From: Anabaena sp. 4-3
GTDB taxonomy: Bacteria; Cyanobacteriota; Cyanobacteriia; Cyanobacteriales; Nostocaceae
NCBI RefSeq assembly: GCF_001597745.1
Contig: NZ_LUHJ01000076.1
Location: 125,999 to 167,545, forward strand
Direction: 5' to 3'
DNA: 41,547 bases
Positions within the stretch are counted from its first letter, which is position 1; each line of letters starts with the position of its first letter. Below are positions 27,834-36,950 of the stretch, one piece after another. The notes beneath the pieces are model-generated. The model did not search any database and was not told where the DNA came from. It saw only the letters and a list, made by a program, of their open reading frames with translations. The translations under genes were made by a program, and so were the position numbers.

Positions 27834-28847
27834 TCAACATCGTCCTAAACGACAATCTTGGGGAGTAATCCCAAATTTACGCTTAAATGCGGCTGCAAAG
27901 TGGCTTTGATTGGCATAACCAACGGTGTTAACTACAGTTCTGACATTTTGCTTTTGTTCCTGTAGTAATTTGCGGGCTATTTCTAGGCGATAATCACGCA
28001 AATAACCAAATACTGTAGTACCGAATATTTCCCGAAAACCATACTTGAGTTTGTTGTCGTTGATACCAACTTTTTTCGCTAAGTCAATTAATGACGGTGG
28101 ATGATCATAGTTTTTGGTTAAAATTTCTCTAGCTTGATAAATTCTCTCAACATCACCAGCTTTGAGATTAATCAAGGGTTGTTTATTTCCCTCAACTTCT
28201 ATTAATTGTGCAAGTTGCAAAGCCAGTAATTCTAGTACCTTGCCTTCGAGATACATTTTTTGTATCATCCCCTGATAGGGTACATTGAGGATTTGCTGTA
28301 ATGCTGTCTGCATAGCAAGGGTGATTTTACCGACTGGACGGTGAAACCTTGGTGGAGAGTCGCTTTCTAAGAAAGGCTGTAACTGTTTTGGTAAATGTTC
28401 TAGTCCGTCAATGAAGGATTTAAGGAAGTCTAGGTCTATACAAATTCTAATTAAATTGATGCGATCGCCCGCAAAATATTGTTCGATTTCTTCAATATCT
28501 GGTAAGTAAAATAAGTAATTATTTCCTACTGTTTCTTGGTAATTTTCCTTAACTCCGGTAATACCCGGACAAATGACATGATGATTACCTGCTAAATAAA
28601 ATTTGGCTGTTAGTATGTAACTACCATAGTGGTCAACTTGACTACTAACTTGCTGGTAGAAATAATCATCAAAAATTTCTAGACTTAATCCTGGGTGAAA
28701 TTCAACTAATTGATAATTACTATCATACAAACTATTACGGACTGTCCGAATTTCATCAAATCCCTTAGTATTATAAGATACTTTTATCTTTTCTAAAGTT
28801 TCCTGTTCAATTTGATTGATTTGCTCTTGCGTCAGGATGTTGGTCAT
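27834..28847 (-). CDS. AraC-family regulator, PchR-like, second copy
   Basis: 337 residues. The C-terminal AraC domain (about 230-337) shows SLIDLAKKVGINDNKLKYGF and VRTVVNTVGYANQSHFAAAF followed by KRKFGITPQDCR. The N-terminal two thirds form the ligand-sensing part, with an element (PYQGMIQKMYLEGKVLELLALQLAQL) also visible in the copy at 14655 (PFRGLTKKIYLESKCLELIA). It is the first gene of the minus-strand receptor cluster and would activate the receptor, lipoprotein and reductase genes when the ferric siderophore is present. No binding site like that at 15682 was found upstream of the genes next to it. Confidence 0.88.
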   Translation of the reverse strand: MTNILTQEQINQIEQETLEKIKVSYNTKGFDEIRTVRNSLYDSNYQLVEFHPGLSLEIFDDYFYQQVSSQVDHYGSYILTAKFYLAGNHHVICPGITGVKENYQETVGNNYLFYLPDIEEIEQYFAGDRINLIRICIDLDFLKSFIDGLEHLPKQLQPFLESDSPPRFHRPVGKITLAMQTALQQILNVPYQGMIQKMYLEGKVLELLALQLAQLIEVEGNKQPLINLKAGDVERIYQAREILTKNYDHPPSLIDLAKKVGINDNKLKYGFREIFGTTVFGYLRDYRLEIARKLLQEQKQNVRTVVNTVGYANQSHFAAAFKRKFGITPQDCRLGRC

Positions 28848-29171
28848 TTTTTAACGGCAAGTTTCGTAAATAAATTGCGAATTATTCTTAACTAAGAAAG
28901 TATTACTGGTTAATTTACAACAATCATGAGAAGATTTGCAATAAGGAATTTATGGCATTAGTGCTTGGACTTGTCATATCGTGTCTGGTTAAAGATTGAT
29001 TTGAGAAAGTTAGTTAGGCATAAACCAGGACTTGATCGGCTGTTCTGAGTTTTCTACAGAGAGAATTGGGTGATGGGGAGACAGTTCCAGTTCATTCTTC
29101 TGAGCCTATTCCCCTTTTAGCCCAAATAATGGTCAAAAAGTTACTTATTTTTTTTAATTGATAGTTTATAT
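28848..29171. other. 324-base intergenic region
   Basis: It lies between the end of the ABC-importer operon and the start of the second AraC-type gene, all on the minus strand. No gene is seen. An AT-rich palindromic patch near 28872-28890 (AATTGCGAATT) could be part of an iron-responsive promoter, but it does not match a Fur box well enough to claim one. Confidence 0.45.
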
Positions 29172-29987
29172 CTAGAATTTACTCTTGATTTCGCCCTTAC
29201 GTCCTATTGGCACACACATCGGTGTCCCCACAACAGGATCATCAACAATACGACACTCTAAACCAAAAACTTCTTGCACCATTTCCTCTGTCATTACCTG
29301 CTGCGGTTCTCCAGCAGTGAAAATTCTTCCTTGTTTGACAGCAACCAGATAATCTGCATAACGACAAGCTTGATTTAAATCATGTAGCACCATGACAATA
29401 GTTCTTCCCTGATGCTGATTCAATTCATATAACAAATCTAAAACTTCTATCTGATGCGCCAAATCTAAAAAAGTAGTCGGTTCATCTAATAGTAAAATAT
29501 CTGTATCTTGCGCTAGTGCCATTGCAATCCAAGCGCGTTGTCTTTGTCCACCTGATAAGGTGTCTAAGGCTCGATCTGCTAACTCCAACAAATTTGTAAT
29601 CTCTAGTGCCTGTTGGACAATTATTTCATCTTTTTCTGACCACTGCTGCAACCAGTTTTGATAAGGATAACGTCCTTGTCCTACCAAGTCTCTGACTGTT
29701 AATCCTTCCGGTGCCACTGGACTTTGGGGTAAAATTCCCAATTGCTGTGCTACTTCTTTAGTGGAACGATTAAAAATAGATTCCCCATCCAGATAGACTG
29801 TACCGTGTTCTGGTTTGAGTAGTCTGGCTAAACCTCGTAATAATGTTGATTTACCGCAACCATTTGCACCTACTAAAGCACTAATTTTTCCGGTGGGAAT
29901 TGCTAAATTTAGGTCACGGATAATTGACACACCATCGTAAGCTAAACACAGACCTTTGGTTGATAATCCTTTCATAGTTGCTACCAT
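29172..29987 (-). CDS. FecE/FhuC-type ABC transporter ATPase
   Basis: 271 residues. It shows Walker [10 protein letters not shown] (about 39-47), Q-loop ILPQSP, signature [12 protein letters not shown], Walker [10 protein letters not shown] and the H-loop (VLHDLNQ). It powers import of a ferric siderophore through the two permeases encoded just upstream on the same strand (32-base gap). The family pattern, including the short length and the motif [15 protein letters not shown], is that of iron-chelate importers. It is the last gene of the fecC-fecD-fecE-type operon. An alternative ATG lies at 29975 (MKGLSTK), close to the chosen start. Confidence 0.95.
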   Translation of the reverse strand: MVATMKGLSTKGLCLAYDGVSIIRDLNLAIPTGKISALVGANGCGKSTLLRGLARLLKPEHGTVYLDGESIFNRSTKEVAQQLGILPQSPVAPEGLTVRDLVGQGRYPYQNWLQQWSEKDEIIVQQALEITNLLELADRALDTLSGGQRQRAWIAMALAQDTDILLLDEPTTFLDLAHQIEVLDLLYELNQHQGRTIVMVLHDLNQACRYADYLVAVKQGRIFTAGEPQQVMTEEMVQEVFGLECRIVDDPVVGTPMCVPIGRKGEIKSKF

Positions 29988-30019
29988 TTTGAATGTTCAA
30001 TTTTGAATTGATTCGTTCC

Positions 30020-31060
30020 CTATTTTTTCCGATTACGAATTAACAAATAGATAAAATAAGGCGCGCCGACAGCAGCAGTTACCACGCCGCAAGGAATTTC
30101 TATAGGTGCAAACAGGGTTCTTCCGATTAAGTCTGCCAATACCACAATCATTCCTCCCAAGAGTGCAGATGTAGGAATCAACCCTTCATGGTTGGGGCCG
30201 ACTAACTGTCTTCCTAAATGGGGTGCGATTAAACCCACAAAACCAATCGTTCCCGCCGTGGCGACTCCTGCACCTGCTAAGGCGACAGCCACTAGCACCA
30301 GTAAACCCCGTTGCCATTCGACGCGAGTCCCTAAACCTTTAGCAATATCATCTCCCAAATTTAAGGCGTTCAAATGTCTGGCTAATGTCAACGCCATTGG
30401 CACAAAAACGATTAACCAAGGTAAGAAGGAAAAGACTTGTTCCCAGGTGCGTCCGTAGACGCTACCAGCTAACCATACCAAGGCATCACTGACGTTATAA
30501 ATATCGCCAAAGGTAATCATTAAGCTGGTGACAGCACTGGCGATCGCCGCCAAACCTACACCCATTAAAATTAAGAGAATCGGGGAACTGCCTCTGTTCC
30601 AAGCTAAGAAGTAAATTAAACCAGCCATCAATAAAGCACCTGCAAAAGCTGATAAAGGCAACGTATAAATAGGTGCAAATGGCATTAGTACAATTACTGT
30701 GACGGCTGCTAGACTTGCCCCAGCATTAATACCAATAATGCCAGGATCAGCTAGCGGGTTGCGTGTGATGCCTTGAAAGATAGTCCCTGAAATAGCCAGT
30801 GCTATTCCCACCATGAAAGCGACAAGGGTACGGGGTAGACGCAGGTTCTGAATGACAAAAGCATGATCTGGGTTGCCTGTATCTATACCCAATACAGTTT
30901 TAACGATATCTACGGCAGAAATAGGATATTCACCCCGTCCTAAATTGATCACCATTGCTACCACAATCGCCACTATCAGAGATAGCAGTATTGGTGGTAC
31001 ACGTCGGTCGATCCGCCAAGATATCACCTCGGAACGGATGATCAGCCAATCCAACTTCAT
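30020..31060 (-). CDS. FecD-type iron-siderophore ABC permease
   Basis: 346 residues with about nine to ten membrane helices of the BtuC/FecCD family. Hallmarks: [40 protein letters not shown], a [11 protein letters not shown] loop and the ATPase-contact stretch [15 protein letters not shown]. It pairs with the permease at 31057 to form the inner-membrane channel for ferric siderophores. Its ATG overlaps the end of that gene by 4 bases, so translation is coupled. Specificity is unknown; the cluster points to siderophore rather than cobalamin. Confidence 0.94.
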   Translation of the reverse strand: MKLDWLIIRSEVISWRIDRRVPPILLSLIVAIVVAMVINLGRGEYPISAVDIVKTVLGIDTGNPDHAFVIQNLRLPRTLVAFMVGIALAISGTIFQGITRNPLADPGIIGINAGASLAAVTVIVLMPFAPIYTLPLSAFAGALLMAGLIYFLAWNRGSSPILLILMGVGLAAIASAVTSLMITFGDIYNVSDALVWLAGSVYGRTWEQVFSFLPWLIVFVPMALTLARHLNALNLGDDIAKGLGTRVEWQRGLLVLVAVALAGAGVATAGTIGFVGLIAPHLGRQLVGPNHEGLIPTSALLGGMIVVLADLIGRTLFAPIEIPCGVVTAAVGAPYFIYLLIRNRKK

Positions 31061-32088
31061 TTTTTCACCTTTGACTTAGCCAAGTAGACAAAAAAGGGCG
31101 CACCAATCAATGCTGTCATCACACCCACAGGTAATTCCTGGGGTTTGAGTAAGATACGGGCAGCAACGTCTGCAATTAACAATAAAGTTGCACCTACCAC
31201 GGCGGAATAAGGCAAAATCCAACGGTAATCGGTTTTAATAAAGAATCGGATGATGTGGGGAACAATTAAACCAATAAAGCCAATTGGCCCTGCCATTGCC
31301 ACTGAACTTCCCGCTAGTAAAATTACACTGATAGCTGTCACTATTTTGATCCAGCCTGTCTGTTGTCCTAAGCTTTTGGCGACATCTTCGCCTAAACTCA
31401 TGGTAGTAATCTGTCTGCTCACAGCAAAAGCTATTACTAAGCCAATGGCAACAAAAGGCAGGACTTGTACGAGTATGTTGACATCGCGTCCCGACAATGA
31501 ACCAGCTAACCAAAATCTAATTTCTTCTAATGTGCGTTGACTGACAATCAGAATGGCTGTGGTGAGGGAAGAAATTAAAGCCGTTAGTGCCGCCCCTGCT
31601 ACTGTCAAATTCAGTGGGGTAGCTCCTCCTTTTCCTAGAGAACCGAGGCAGTAAACTAAAATTGCTGTGGCTGCTGCACCCAACAAAGCCACTATGGTTA
31701 AAACACTCAGGGACGAACTGCCAAACACAAAAATTGTGGCAACTACAGCCAGTGCTGCCCCTGATTCAATACCTAAAATTCCCGGATCTGCTAAGGGGTT
31801 GCGTGTCAAACCTTGCATTAATGCCCCGGAGACGGCTAAGGCTGCTCCTACTAAAATTGCGATGAGCGATCGCGGTAATCTCACTGTCTGAATAATTAAA
31901 TGTTCATACGAACCATCAAAGCTAATAAAGGATTCCAGAATCTTGTTTATAGGTATTTCTGCTGCTCCTAGAGTTACACTGTACACTAAGCAAGTGAGCA
32001 GGAGCAGTATTCCCAGAATCAGACCCCCTAATACTGATATTTTCGGTGTTTTCCAGTTTCTAGGTGATGCTGTGGTTGCTCTTGTCAT
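31057..32088 (-). CDS. FecC-type iron-siderophore ABC permease
   Basis: 343 residues, about nine to ten membrane helices. Family marks: [50 protein letters not shown] and [16 protein letters not shown]. It is the first gene of the minus-strand importer operon (permease, permease, ATPase). The upstream region to 32545 should hold the operon promoter; the transposon insertion at 32546 lies about 460 bases upstream of the start and could change upstream regulatory input. Confidence 0.94.
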   Translation of the reverse strand: MTRATTASPRNWKTPKISVLGGLILGILLLLTCLVYSVTLGAAEIPINKILESFISFDGSYEHLIIQTVRLPRSLIAILVGAALAVSGALMQGLTRNPLADPGILGIESGAALAVVATIFVFGSSSLSVLTIVALLGAAATAILVYCLGSLGKGGATPLNLTVAGAALTALISSLTTAILIVSQRTLEEIRFWLAGSLSGRDVNILVQVLPFVAIGLVIAFAVSRQITTMSLGEDVAKSLGQQTGWIKIVTAISVILLAGSSVAMAGPIGFIGLIVPHIIRFFIKTDYRWILPYSAVVGATLLLIADVAARILLKPQELPVGVMTALIGAPFFVYLAKSKVKK

Positions 32089-32545
32089 GATCTTTTAGTT
32101 AATTGCAAAATATATTCATTGACGTAAGCTGCTTGTTCTTTCTTTGACATTTGCAAGTTCAACATCTTAATTGCTAATTTTTATAGTTTTATCAAGTATT
32201 TCAGCGAGGTATTTTCTAGTAATATCTATATTTACAGCCTGATTTGACGGGAAAGTTTCCAGACTATACTTTATACTTATTAAGAGATTTTTTCAACTGG
32301 TTGTGATGTTGTGGTAAGAAGCATGAAGAAAATCGCCTGTCTTTAGCACAAGCAATAAATCTTATAAACCCCAGGTGGTTAACCTAGGGTTCTATAGGTT
32401 CTATTGGGGGTAGTTAGGCTTTTGAGGATGTGTTGTATAGCTGTATCCTGTTAGTATCCCACTACAGGCGATCGCACTAACTCTGTGACTATCAGATATT
32501 AGGTTTTGATGTTTCTTGAGGTGTCCTCGAAGGGTAAAACCCTAA
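32089..32545. other. Region between the importer operon and the transposon left end
   Basis: 457 bases without a gene. It should contain the promoter of the FecCDE-type operon (minus strand), not identified with confidence. An imperfect hairpin (AACCCCAGG 32367-32375, CCTAGGGTT 32383-32391) and a GCGATCGC HIP1 palindrome near 32468 are present. The last five bases (CCTAA, 32541-32545) are the transposon target duplication. Confidence 0.5.
32541..32545. repeat. Target-site duplication, left copy
   Basis: CCTAA, identical to 40375-40379 at the other end of the element. A 5-bp duplication is what Tn7-family and V-K CAST insertions make. Confidence 0.85.
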
Positions 32546-32783
32546 TCTACATTAACTAATTATCTGTCCAATTAACAAAATATTGTCACAAAATAGATAA
32601 ATAGCTCAAAGCCTGTCTTAACAAGGGGTATGGCAGGTTTTTGATTAGCTCAATTCTCTCAACCTTATTTTGGGTAGATTAACAAATTAAATGTCCAATT
32701 CCTGAAATTTCACAATTTAACTGTCACTTCACAGAAACAGGAAAATTCTTGAATTTTAAAAAAGTTAACAGATTAAATGTCAC
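32546..32783. repeat. CAST left end with about five TnsB-binding repeats
   Basis: Repeats of the form TTAACAnATTAAATGTCAC occur at 32550-32569 (terminal), 32572-32589, 32679-32696, 32711-32727 and 32765-32783. Spacing is tight for the first two and looser further in, as in Tn7-type ends. The innermost copy ends 9 bases before a TACAAT -10-like box (32792-32797) ahead of tnsB, so TnsB binding could repress its own gene (inference). Confidence 0.75.
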
Positions 32784-32830
32784 TCTGTAGGTACAATATA
32801 CATATATGTTTCAATTAAACAATTAGGTTT

Positions 32831-34543
32831 ATGCAGGACGCTAATTTTTCTGACATACCTGCAACCAAGACAAGCATCACAGACTCAAGCAGCAGTATCA
32901 TCGAAGCAAATGTAATTGTCTCGGAACTTACAGATGAGGCAAAGTTAAAAATGGAGGTGATTCAAAGTCTACTAGAAGCAAGCGATCGCACAACATATAC
33001 TCAAAGGCTCCAACAAGCAGCAGTAAAACTGGGTAAATCGGTACGAACGGTGCGGCGACTGATTGATAAATGGGAGCAAGAAGGGTTAGCGGGACTCACT
33101 CAAACTCAACGTGCAGACAAAGGAAAACACCGAGTTAACGAGAATTGGCAAGAATTTATCTTAAAAACCTACAAGGAAGGCAATAAAGGTAGTAAAAGAA
33201 TGACTCGTCAGCAGGTAGCTGTGAGAGTCCGAGCAAGGGCTGATGAACTTGGTGTTAAACCTCCGTCTCACATGACGGTATACCGCATTTTGCAACCATT
33301 AATTGAGAAGCAAGAGAAAGCTAAAAGCGTTCGCAGTCCGGGTTGGCGGGGGTCACGCCTAGCAATGAAAACCCGTGATGGAAAAGATTTATCTGTAGAT
33401 TACAGTAACCATGTTTGGCAATGTGACCATACCCGTGTAGATGTTTTATTGGTAGACCAGCATAGCAAAGTTCTGGGTCGTCCCTGGTTGACAACGGTTG
33501 TAGATAGTTACTCACGTTGCATTATAGGTATTAATTTGGGCTATGACGCACCTAGTTCTCAGGTGGTCGCTTTGGCGTTGCGTCATGCCATTTTGCCCAA
33601 ACAGTATGGTTCAGAATATGGACTCCATCAAGAATGGGGTACTTATGGTCTGCCGGAACATTTTTATACAGATGGCGGCAAAGATTTCCGTTCTAACCAC
33701 TTACAACAGATTGCAGTACAACTAGGTATGGTATGTCATTTACGCGATCGCCCCAGTGAAGGGGGTATTGTCGAGCGTCCTTTTAAGACCTTTAACACCG
33801 AATTATTCTCCAATTTACCAGGATACACGGGGTCGAATGTACAAGAGCGACCAGAAGAAGCGGAAAAAGAAGCTTGTCTTACCTTAAGACAGCTAGAACA
33901 GCAGTTGGTACGTTATATCGTCAATCACTATAACCAGCGAATTGATGCCCGTATGGGCGATCAAACTCGATTTCAACGCTGGGAATCTGGGTTGATTGCA
34001 GTTCCAGATGCCATGTCCGAGCGAGATTTGGATATCTGCCTCATGAAACAAACACGACGGCAGATTCAAAGAGGAGGCTACCTGCAATTTGAAAACATCA
34101 TGTATCGAGGTGAACTTTTAGCAGGATACGCAGGGGAAAGTATTATTTTACGATTTGACCCTAGAGATATCACAACTATATTGGTTTACCGCCAACAAGG
34201 AAATCGGGAGGAGTTTGTTGCTAGAGCATTTGCTCAAGATTTGGAGACAGAGCAATTGTCTTTAGATGAAGCCAAAGCCAGTAGTCGCAAGATTCGAGAG
34301 GCTGGTAAGACAATTAGCAATCGCTCAATTTTGGCAGAAGTCAGGGAGCGTGACACTTTTGTCAACCAAAAACCAACTAAGAAGGAACGTCAAAAATCGG
34401 AACAGATTGAACTTAAAAAAGTCAAACAACCATCGCTTGTTGAAGTAGAACAGCTAGAAGTAGCATCTCCCCAAACTCAGGAAGAATCGGAGATGCCAGA
34501 GGTATTTGATTACGAACAAATGCGCGAAGATTACGGATTTTAA
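32831..34543 (+). CDS. tnsB: TnsB transposase of V-K CAST (DDE integrase fold)
   Basis: 570 residues, close to the roughly 580 of characterised V-K TnsB. N-terminal helix-turn-helix DNA-binding parts (about 40-165; LGKSVRTVRRLIDKWEQEGL) bind the transposon-end repeats. The retroviral-integrase-fold catalytic domain carries the triad Asp199 (HVWQCDH), Asp281 (FYTDGGKDF) and Glu315 (GGIVERPFKTFN). A C-terminal Mu-type beta domain and a charged tail (about 480-570) follow; the last residues contact TnsC in this family. TnsB cuts and joins the 3' ends; V-K systems lack TnsA and therefore make cointegrates. The gene is intact, 3 bases before tnsC, in the tnsB-tnsC-tniQ operon. Confidence 0.95.
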   Translation: MQDANFSDIPATKTSITDSSSSIIEANVIVSELTDEAKLKMEVIQSLLEASDRTTYTQRLQQAAVKLGKSVRTVRRLIDKWEQEGLAGLTQTQRADKGKHRVNENWQEFILKTYKEGNKGSKRMTRQQVAVRVRARADELGVKPPSHMTVYRILQPLIEKQEKAKSVRSPGWRGSRLAMKTRDGKDLSVDYSNHVWQCDHTRVDVLLVDQHSKVLGRPWLTTVVDSYSRCIIGINLGYDAPSSQVVALALRHAILPKQYGSEYGLHQEWGTYGLPEHFYTDGGKDFRSNHLQQIAVQLGMVCHLRDRPSEGGIVERPFKTFNTELFSNLPGYTGSNVQERPEEAEKEACLTLRQLEQQLVRYIVNHYNQRIDARMGDQTRFQRWESGLIAVPDAMSERDLDICLMKQTRRQIQRGGYLQFENIMYRGELLAGYAGESIILRFDPRDITTILVYRQQGNREEFVARAFAQDLETEQLSLDEAKASSRKIREAGKTISNRSILAEVRERDTFVNQKPTKKERQKSEQIELKKVKQPSLVEVEQLEVASPQTQEESEMPEVFDYEQMREDYGF

Positions 34544-34546
34544 AAA

Positions 34547-35383
34547 ATGACTTTAAAAGAAGCTCAAACAGTCGCCCAAGAATTGGGCGATATTGCCCTC
34601 ACTGATGAAAAATTACAAGCAGAAATTCAAAGATTGAATCGTAAAAGTTTTGTCCCGCTCGAACAAGTTAAGATTCTCCATGACTGGCTGGAAGGAAAAC
34701 GTCAAGCACGTCAGTCTGGACGAGTTGTGGGTGAGTCAAGAACAGGTAAAACAATGGCTTGTGATGCCTACAGGCTCAGACATAAACCCAAGCAAGAACC
34801 CGGACAACCGCCAACTGTGCCTGTTGCTTATATTCAAATTCCGCAAGAGTGTGGTGCTAAGGAATTGTTTGGGGTGATTCTTGAGCAGTTGAAGTATCAG
34901 GTAACAAAAGGCACAGTTGCAGAGATTCGCGATCGCACGTTTCGGGTTCTCAAGGGTTGCAGCGTAGAGATGCTAATTGTTGATGAGGCTGACCGTTTGA
35001 AACCGAAAACCTTTGCAGAGGTGCGCGATATTTTTGACAAGTTAGAAATTGCCGTGATTTTGGTGGGAACAGACCGCCTGGATGCTGTAATTAAGCGAGA
35101 TGAGCAGGTATATAACCGTTTTCGGGCTTGTCATCGCTTTGGCAAGATGTCAGGCGAAGATTTTAAGCGGACTGTGGATATCTGGGAAAAGAAAGTTTTG
35201 CAACTTTCGGTGGCTTCTAATCTTTCCAGCAAGACAATGTTGAAGACTTTGGGTGAAGCAACGGGGGGTTATATTGGGCTGTTGGATATGATTCTCAGAG
35301 AAGCAGCAATTCGAGCTTTGAAGAAAGGATTACAAAAAATTGACTTGGAAACTTTGAAGGAAGTAACAGGCGAGTATAGGTAA
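34547..35383 (+). CDS. tnsC: TnsC AAA+ ATPase of V-K CAST
   Basis: 278 residues. Walker A GESRTGKT (62-69), Walker B LIVDEAD (143-149), sensor region VILVGTDRLD and an arginine-rich stretch (NRFRACHRF) typical of AAA+ proteins. TnsC forms helical filaments on DNA that link the target-recognition complex (Cas12k, TniQ, S15) to TnsB. It starts 3 bases after tnsB and its TAA stop shares a base with the tniQ ATG (TAATG). The gene looks fully functional. In V-K systems TnsC filaments can also direct untargeted, Cas12k-independent insertion, relevant here because cas12k is broken. Confidence 0.95.
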   Translation: MTLKEAQTVAQELGDIALTDEKLQAEIQRLNRKSFVPLEQVKILHDWLEGKRQARQSGRVVGESRTGKTMACDAYRLRHKPKQEPGQPPTVPVAYIQIPQECGAKELFGVILEQLKYQVTKGTVAEIRDRTFRVLKGCSVEMLIVDEADRLKPKTFAEVRDIFDKLEIAVILVGTDRLDAVIKRDEQVYNRFRACHRFGKMSGEDFKRTVDIWEKKVLQLSVASNLSSKTMLKTLGEATGGYIGLLDMILREAAIRALKKGLQKIDLETLKEVTGEYR

Positions 35384-35892
35384 TGAAAGCCGAAGATATC
35401 CAACCCTGGCTGTTTCGAGTAGAACCATATCAGGGTGAAAGTTTGAGTCATTTTTTGGGACGGTTTAGACGAGCGAATGAATTAACGCCTACTGGGTTAG
35501 GTAAAGCAGCAGGAATTGGGGGTGCTGTTGCACGTTGGGAAAAGTTTCGGTTTACTCCGCCTCCCTCACGTCAACAGTTGGAAGCGTTGGCTATTGTGGT
35601 GGAAGTTGAAGCCGATAGGTTAGAGCAGATGTTACCACCTGTTGGGATGGGGATGAAGATGGAGCCAATTCGGTTGTGTGCAGCTTGTTATGCCGAGTCG
35701 CCTTGTCACAAAATTGAGTGGCAGTTGAAGGTAACACAGGGGTGTAAGCAGCATCAGTTAAGGTTATTGTCAGAGTGTCCTAATTGTGGAGCAAGGTTTA
35801 AGGTTCCGGCTTTGTGGGTTGATGGGTGGTGTCAGAGGTGTTTTATGGCATTTAAGGAGATGACAAGCAAGCAAAAGCCTTTTTATTGTTAG
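35383..35892 (+). CDS. tniQ: TniQ of V-K CAST
   Basis: 169 residues, the short form typical of type V-K. It begins with the TniQ signature (PYQGESLSHFLGRFRRANEL) and carries two zinc-binding groups in the C-terminal half: CAACYAESPCH with a downstream CKQH, and CPNCGARF with CQRC. TniQ caps the TnsC filament and joins it to the Cas12k-guide complex. It is the third gene of the operon, overlapping the tnsC stop by one base. The next gene is convergent after 52 bases. Nothing is missing from the fold as far as can be read. Confidence 0.93.
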   Translation: MKAEDIQPWLFRVEPYQGESLSHFLGRFRRANELTPTGLGKAAGIGGAVARWEKFRFTPPPSRQQLEALAIVVEVEADRLEQMLPPVGMGMKMEPIRLCAACYAESPCHKIEWQLKVTQGCKQHQLRLLSECPNCGARFKVPALWVDGWCQRCFMAFKEMTSKQKPFYC

Positions 35893-35944
35893 ATTCTTGT
35901 GTTTAAATATTGATTTAAGCCAAAGGCGAAAATTTTTTGATAAA

Positions 35945-36934
35945 CTAACTATCTTCACTATAGAGAAAAATAAAATCATTATCTATCTGTATATCGGGAT
36001 ATAAAGTAGTTAATTCTTCTGTTATATGGCAATGGTAGTTTTTTATAGGAATTTCAATGATTTTATTACGTATTAATATAGCAAAGAAATATTGAAACAA
36101 TGAAATACTACGAGGAAATTTTTTAAGTGAAGTCGAATGAATTTCTGTTTTTAGTTTTTCAATAATTTCTGGTATATTATTTTCTTTCTTAGCATCGACA
36201 GCAAGACGATATAAGTTATCACAAAAACGGTTCATGTCCTTTGGTTGTAGTTCATTAGGAATTTTACCGTTTTCAAAAAGCTTGTTAATTTCAGTAGCTA
36301 ACTTACGTTTGATTTTTATATCAGGATAATTATTTTCTTGAATAATAAGAGATGTTTGTTCAAAAGCAAGAATAAGCGTATCTAGTTGTTCAACGTTTGC
36401 TTTAATTTGTGCTGCTAAACGTAATCTTTTCCAGTCTATTTCAGAACTTTTATATACTAAATCATGAGTTGAAACTGACCAAGCGTGTTCAAAAGCACTT
36501 TTAATTTGAATTTCAAAAGTAATATTATAAATACTTAATTCATTATCTGGATTTAAAGCGTCAATTTTTTTGATTTGAGCATATATTCTGGTCGAATCAA
36601 ACCTAAAAATATCCGGTGCTTTTTTATTTTGTCCTCTTTTAACTGTTCGTATATTCTTAAAAGTATTGTTGCAAAATTGTATCACTTCTTCTTCATGAGA
36701 CAAAGTTGGTATTATAATAGTGCAAGCAAATAAATCGTCTAAATCTGACCATTTTTTAAATCTACCTGTTTCAATTTTTTCCGCAAGAGATTCAACAGTT
36801 TTAATGCGCGAAGTAAAAGCATATCCTTTGCTTTCACAAAAATTTAACAATGTTGATTTAACTGTCTCTGCAAGTCTTTTAACAAAAGGACTATATTCAT
36901 TATATTTACGCTCTAGTATAGAAGGATAGATCAT
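35945..36934 (-). CDS. RelA/SpoT-fold nucleotidyltransferase protein (transposon cargo)
   Basis: 329 residues. Residues about 35-165 match the RelA/SpoT nucleotidyltransferase (synthetase) fold: TSRIKTVESLAEKI (41-54), the metal-site stretch DLDDLF (64-69), and FEIQIKSAFEHAW followed by THDLVYKS (140-163), where Glu141 corresponds to the synthetase glutamate. In housekeeping enzymes the loop after the Asp usually reads G-x-R; here it is A-C-T, so substrate use may differ. A helical C-terminal part (165-329) has no match I know. There is no hydrolase domain, so it is a stand-alone synthetase-like protein, like toxic small alarmone synthetases or tRNA-modifying relatives. It is 16 bases after the DUF262 gene, so both are probably one operon. 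Role in defence or toxicity is inferred. Confidence 0.8.
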   Translation of the reverse strand: MIYPSILERKYNEYSPFVKRLAETVKSTLLNFCESKGYAFTSRIKTVESLAEKIETGRFKKWSDLDDLFACTIIIPTLSHEEEVIQFCNNTFKNIRTVKRGQNKKAPDIFRFDSTRIYAQIKKIDALNPDNELSIYNITFEIQIKSAFEHAWSVSTHDLVYKSSEIDWKRLRLAAQIKANVEQLDTLILAFEQTSLIIQENNYPDIKIKRKLATEINKLFENGKIPNELQPKDMNRFCDNLYRLAVDAKKENNIPEIIEKLKTEIHSTSLKKFPRSISLFQYFFAILIRNKIIEIPIKNYHCHITEELTTLYPDIQIDNDFIFLYSEDS

Positions 36935-36950
36935 ACATCTAAGATTCTTA

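Noticed and set aside
28872-28890. Possible Fur box before the second AraC gene
   Set aside because: The AATTGCGAATT palindrome is too short and too far from the Fur consensus to claim.
32367-32391. Hairpin left of the transposon as a terminator
   Set aside because: The stem has a mismatch, no T-run follows on either strand and no gene ends next to it.
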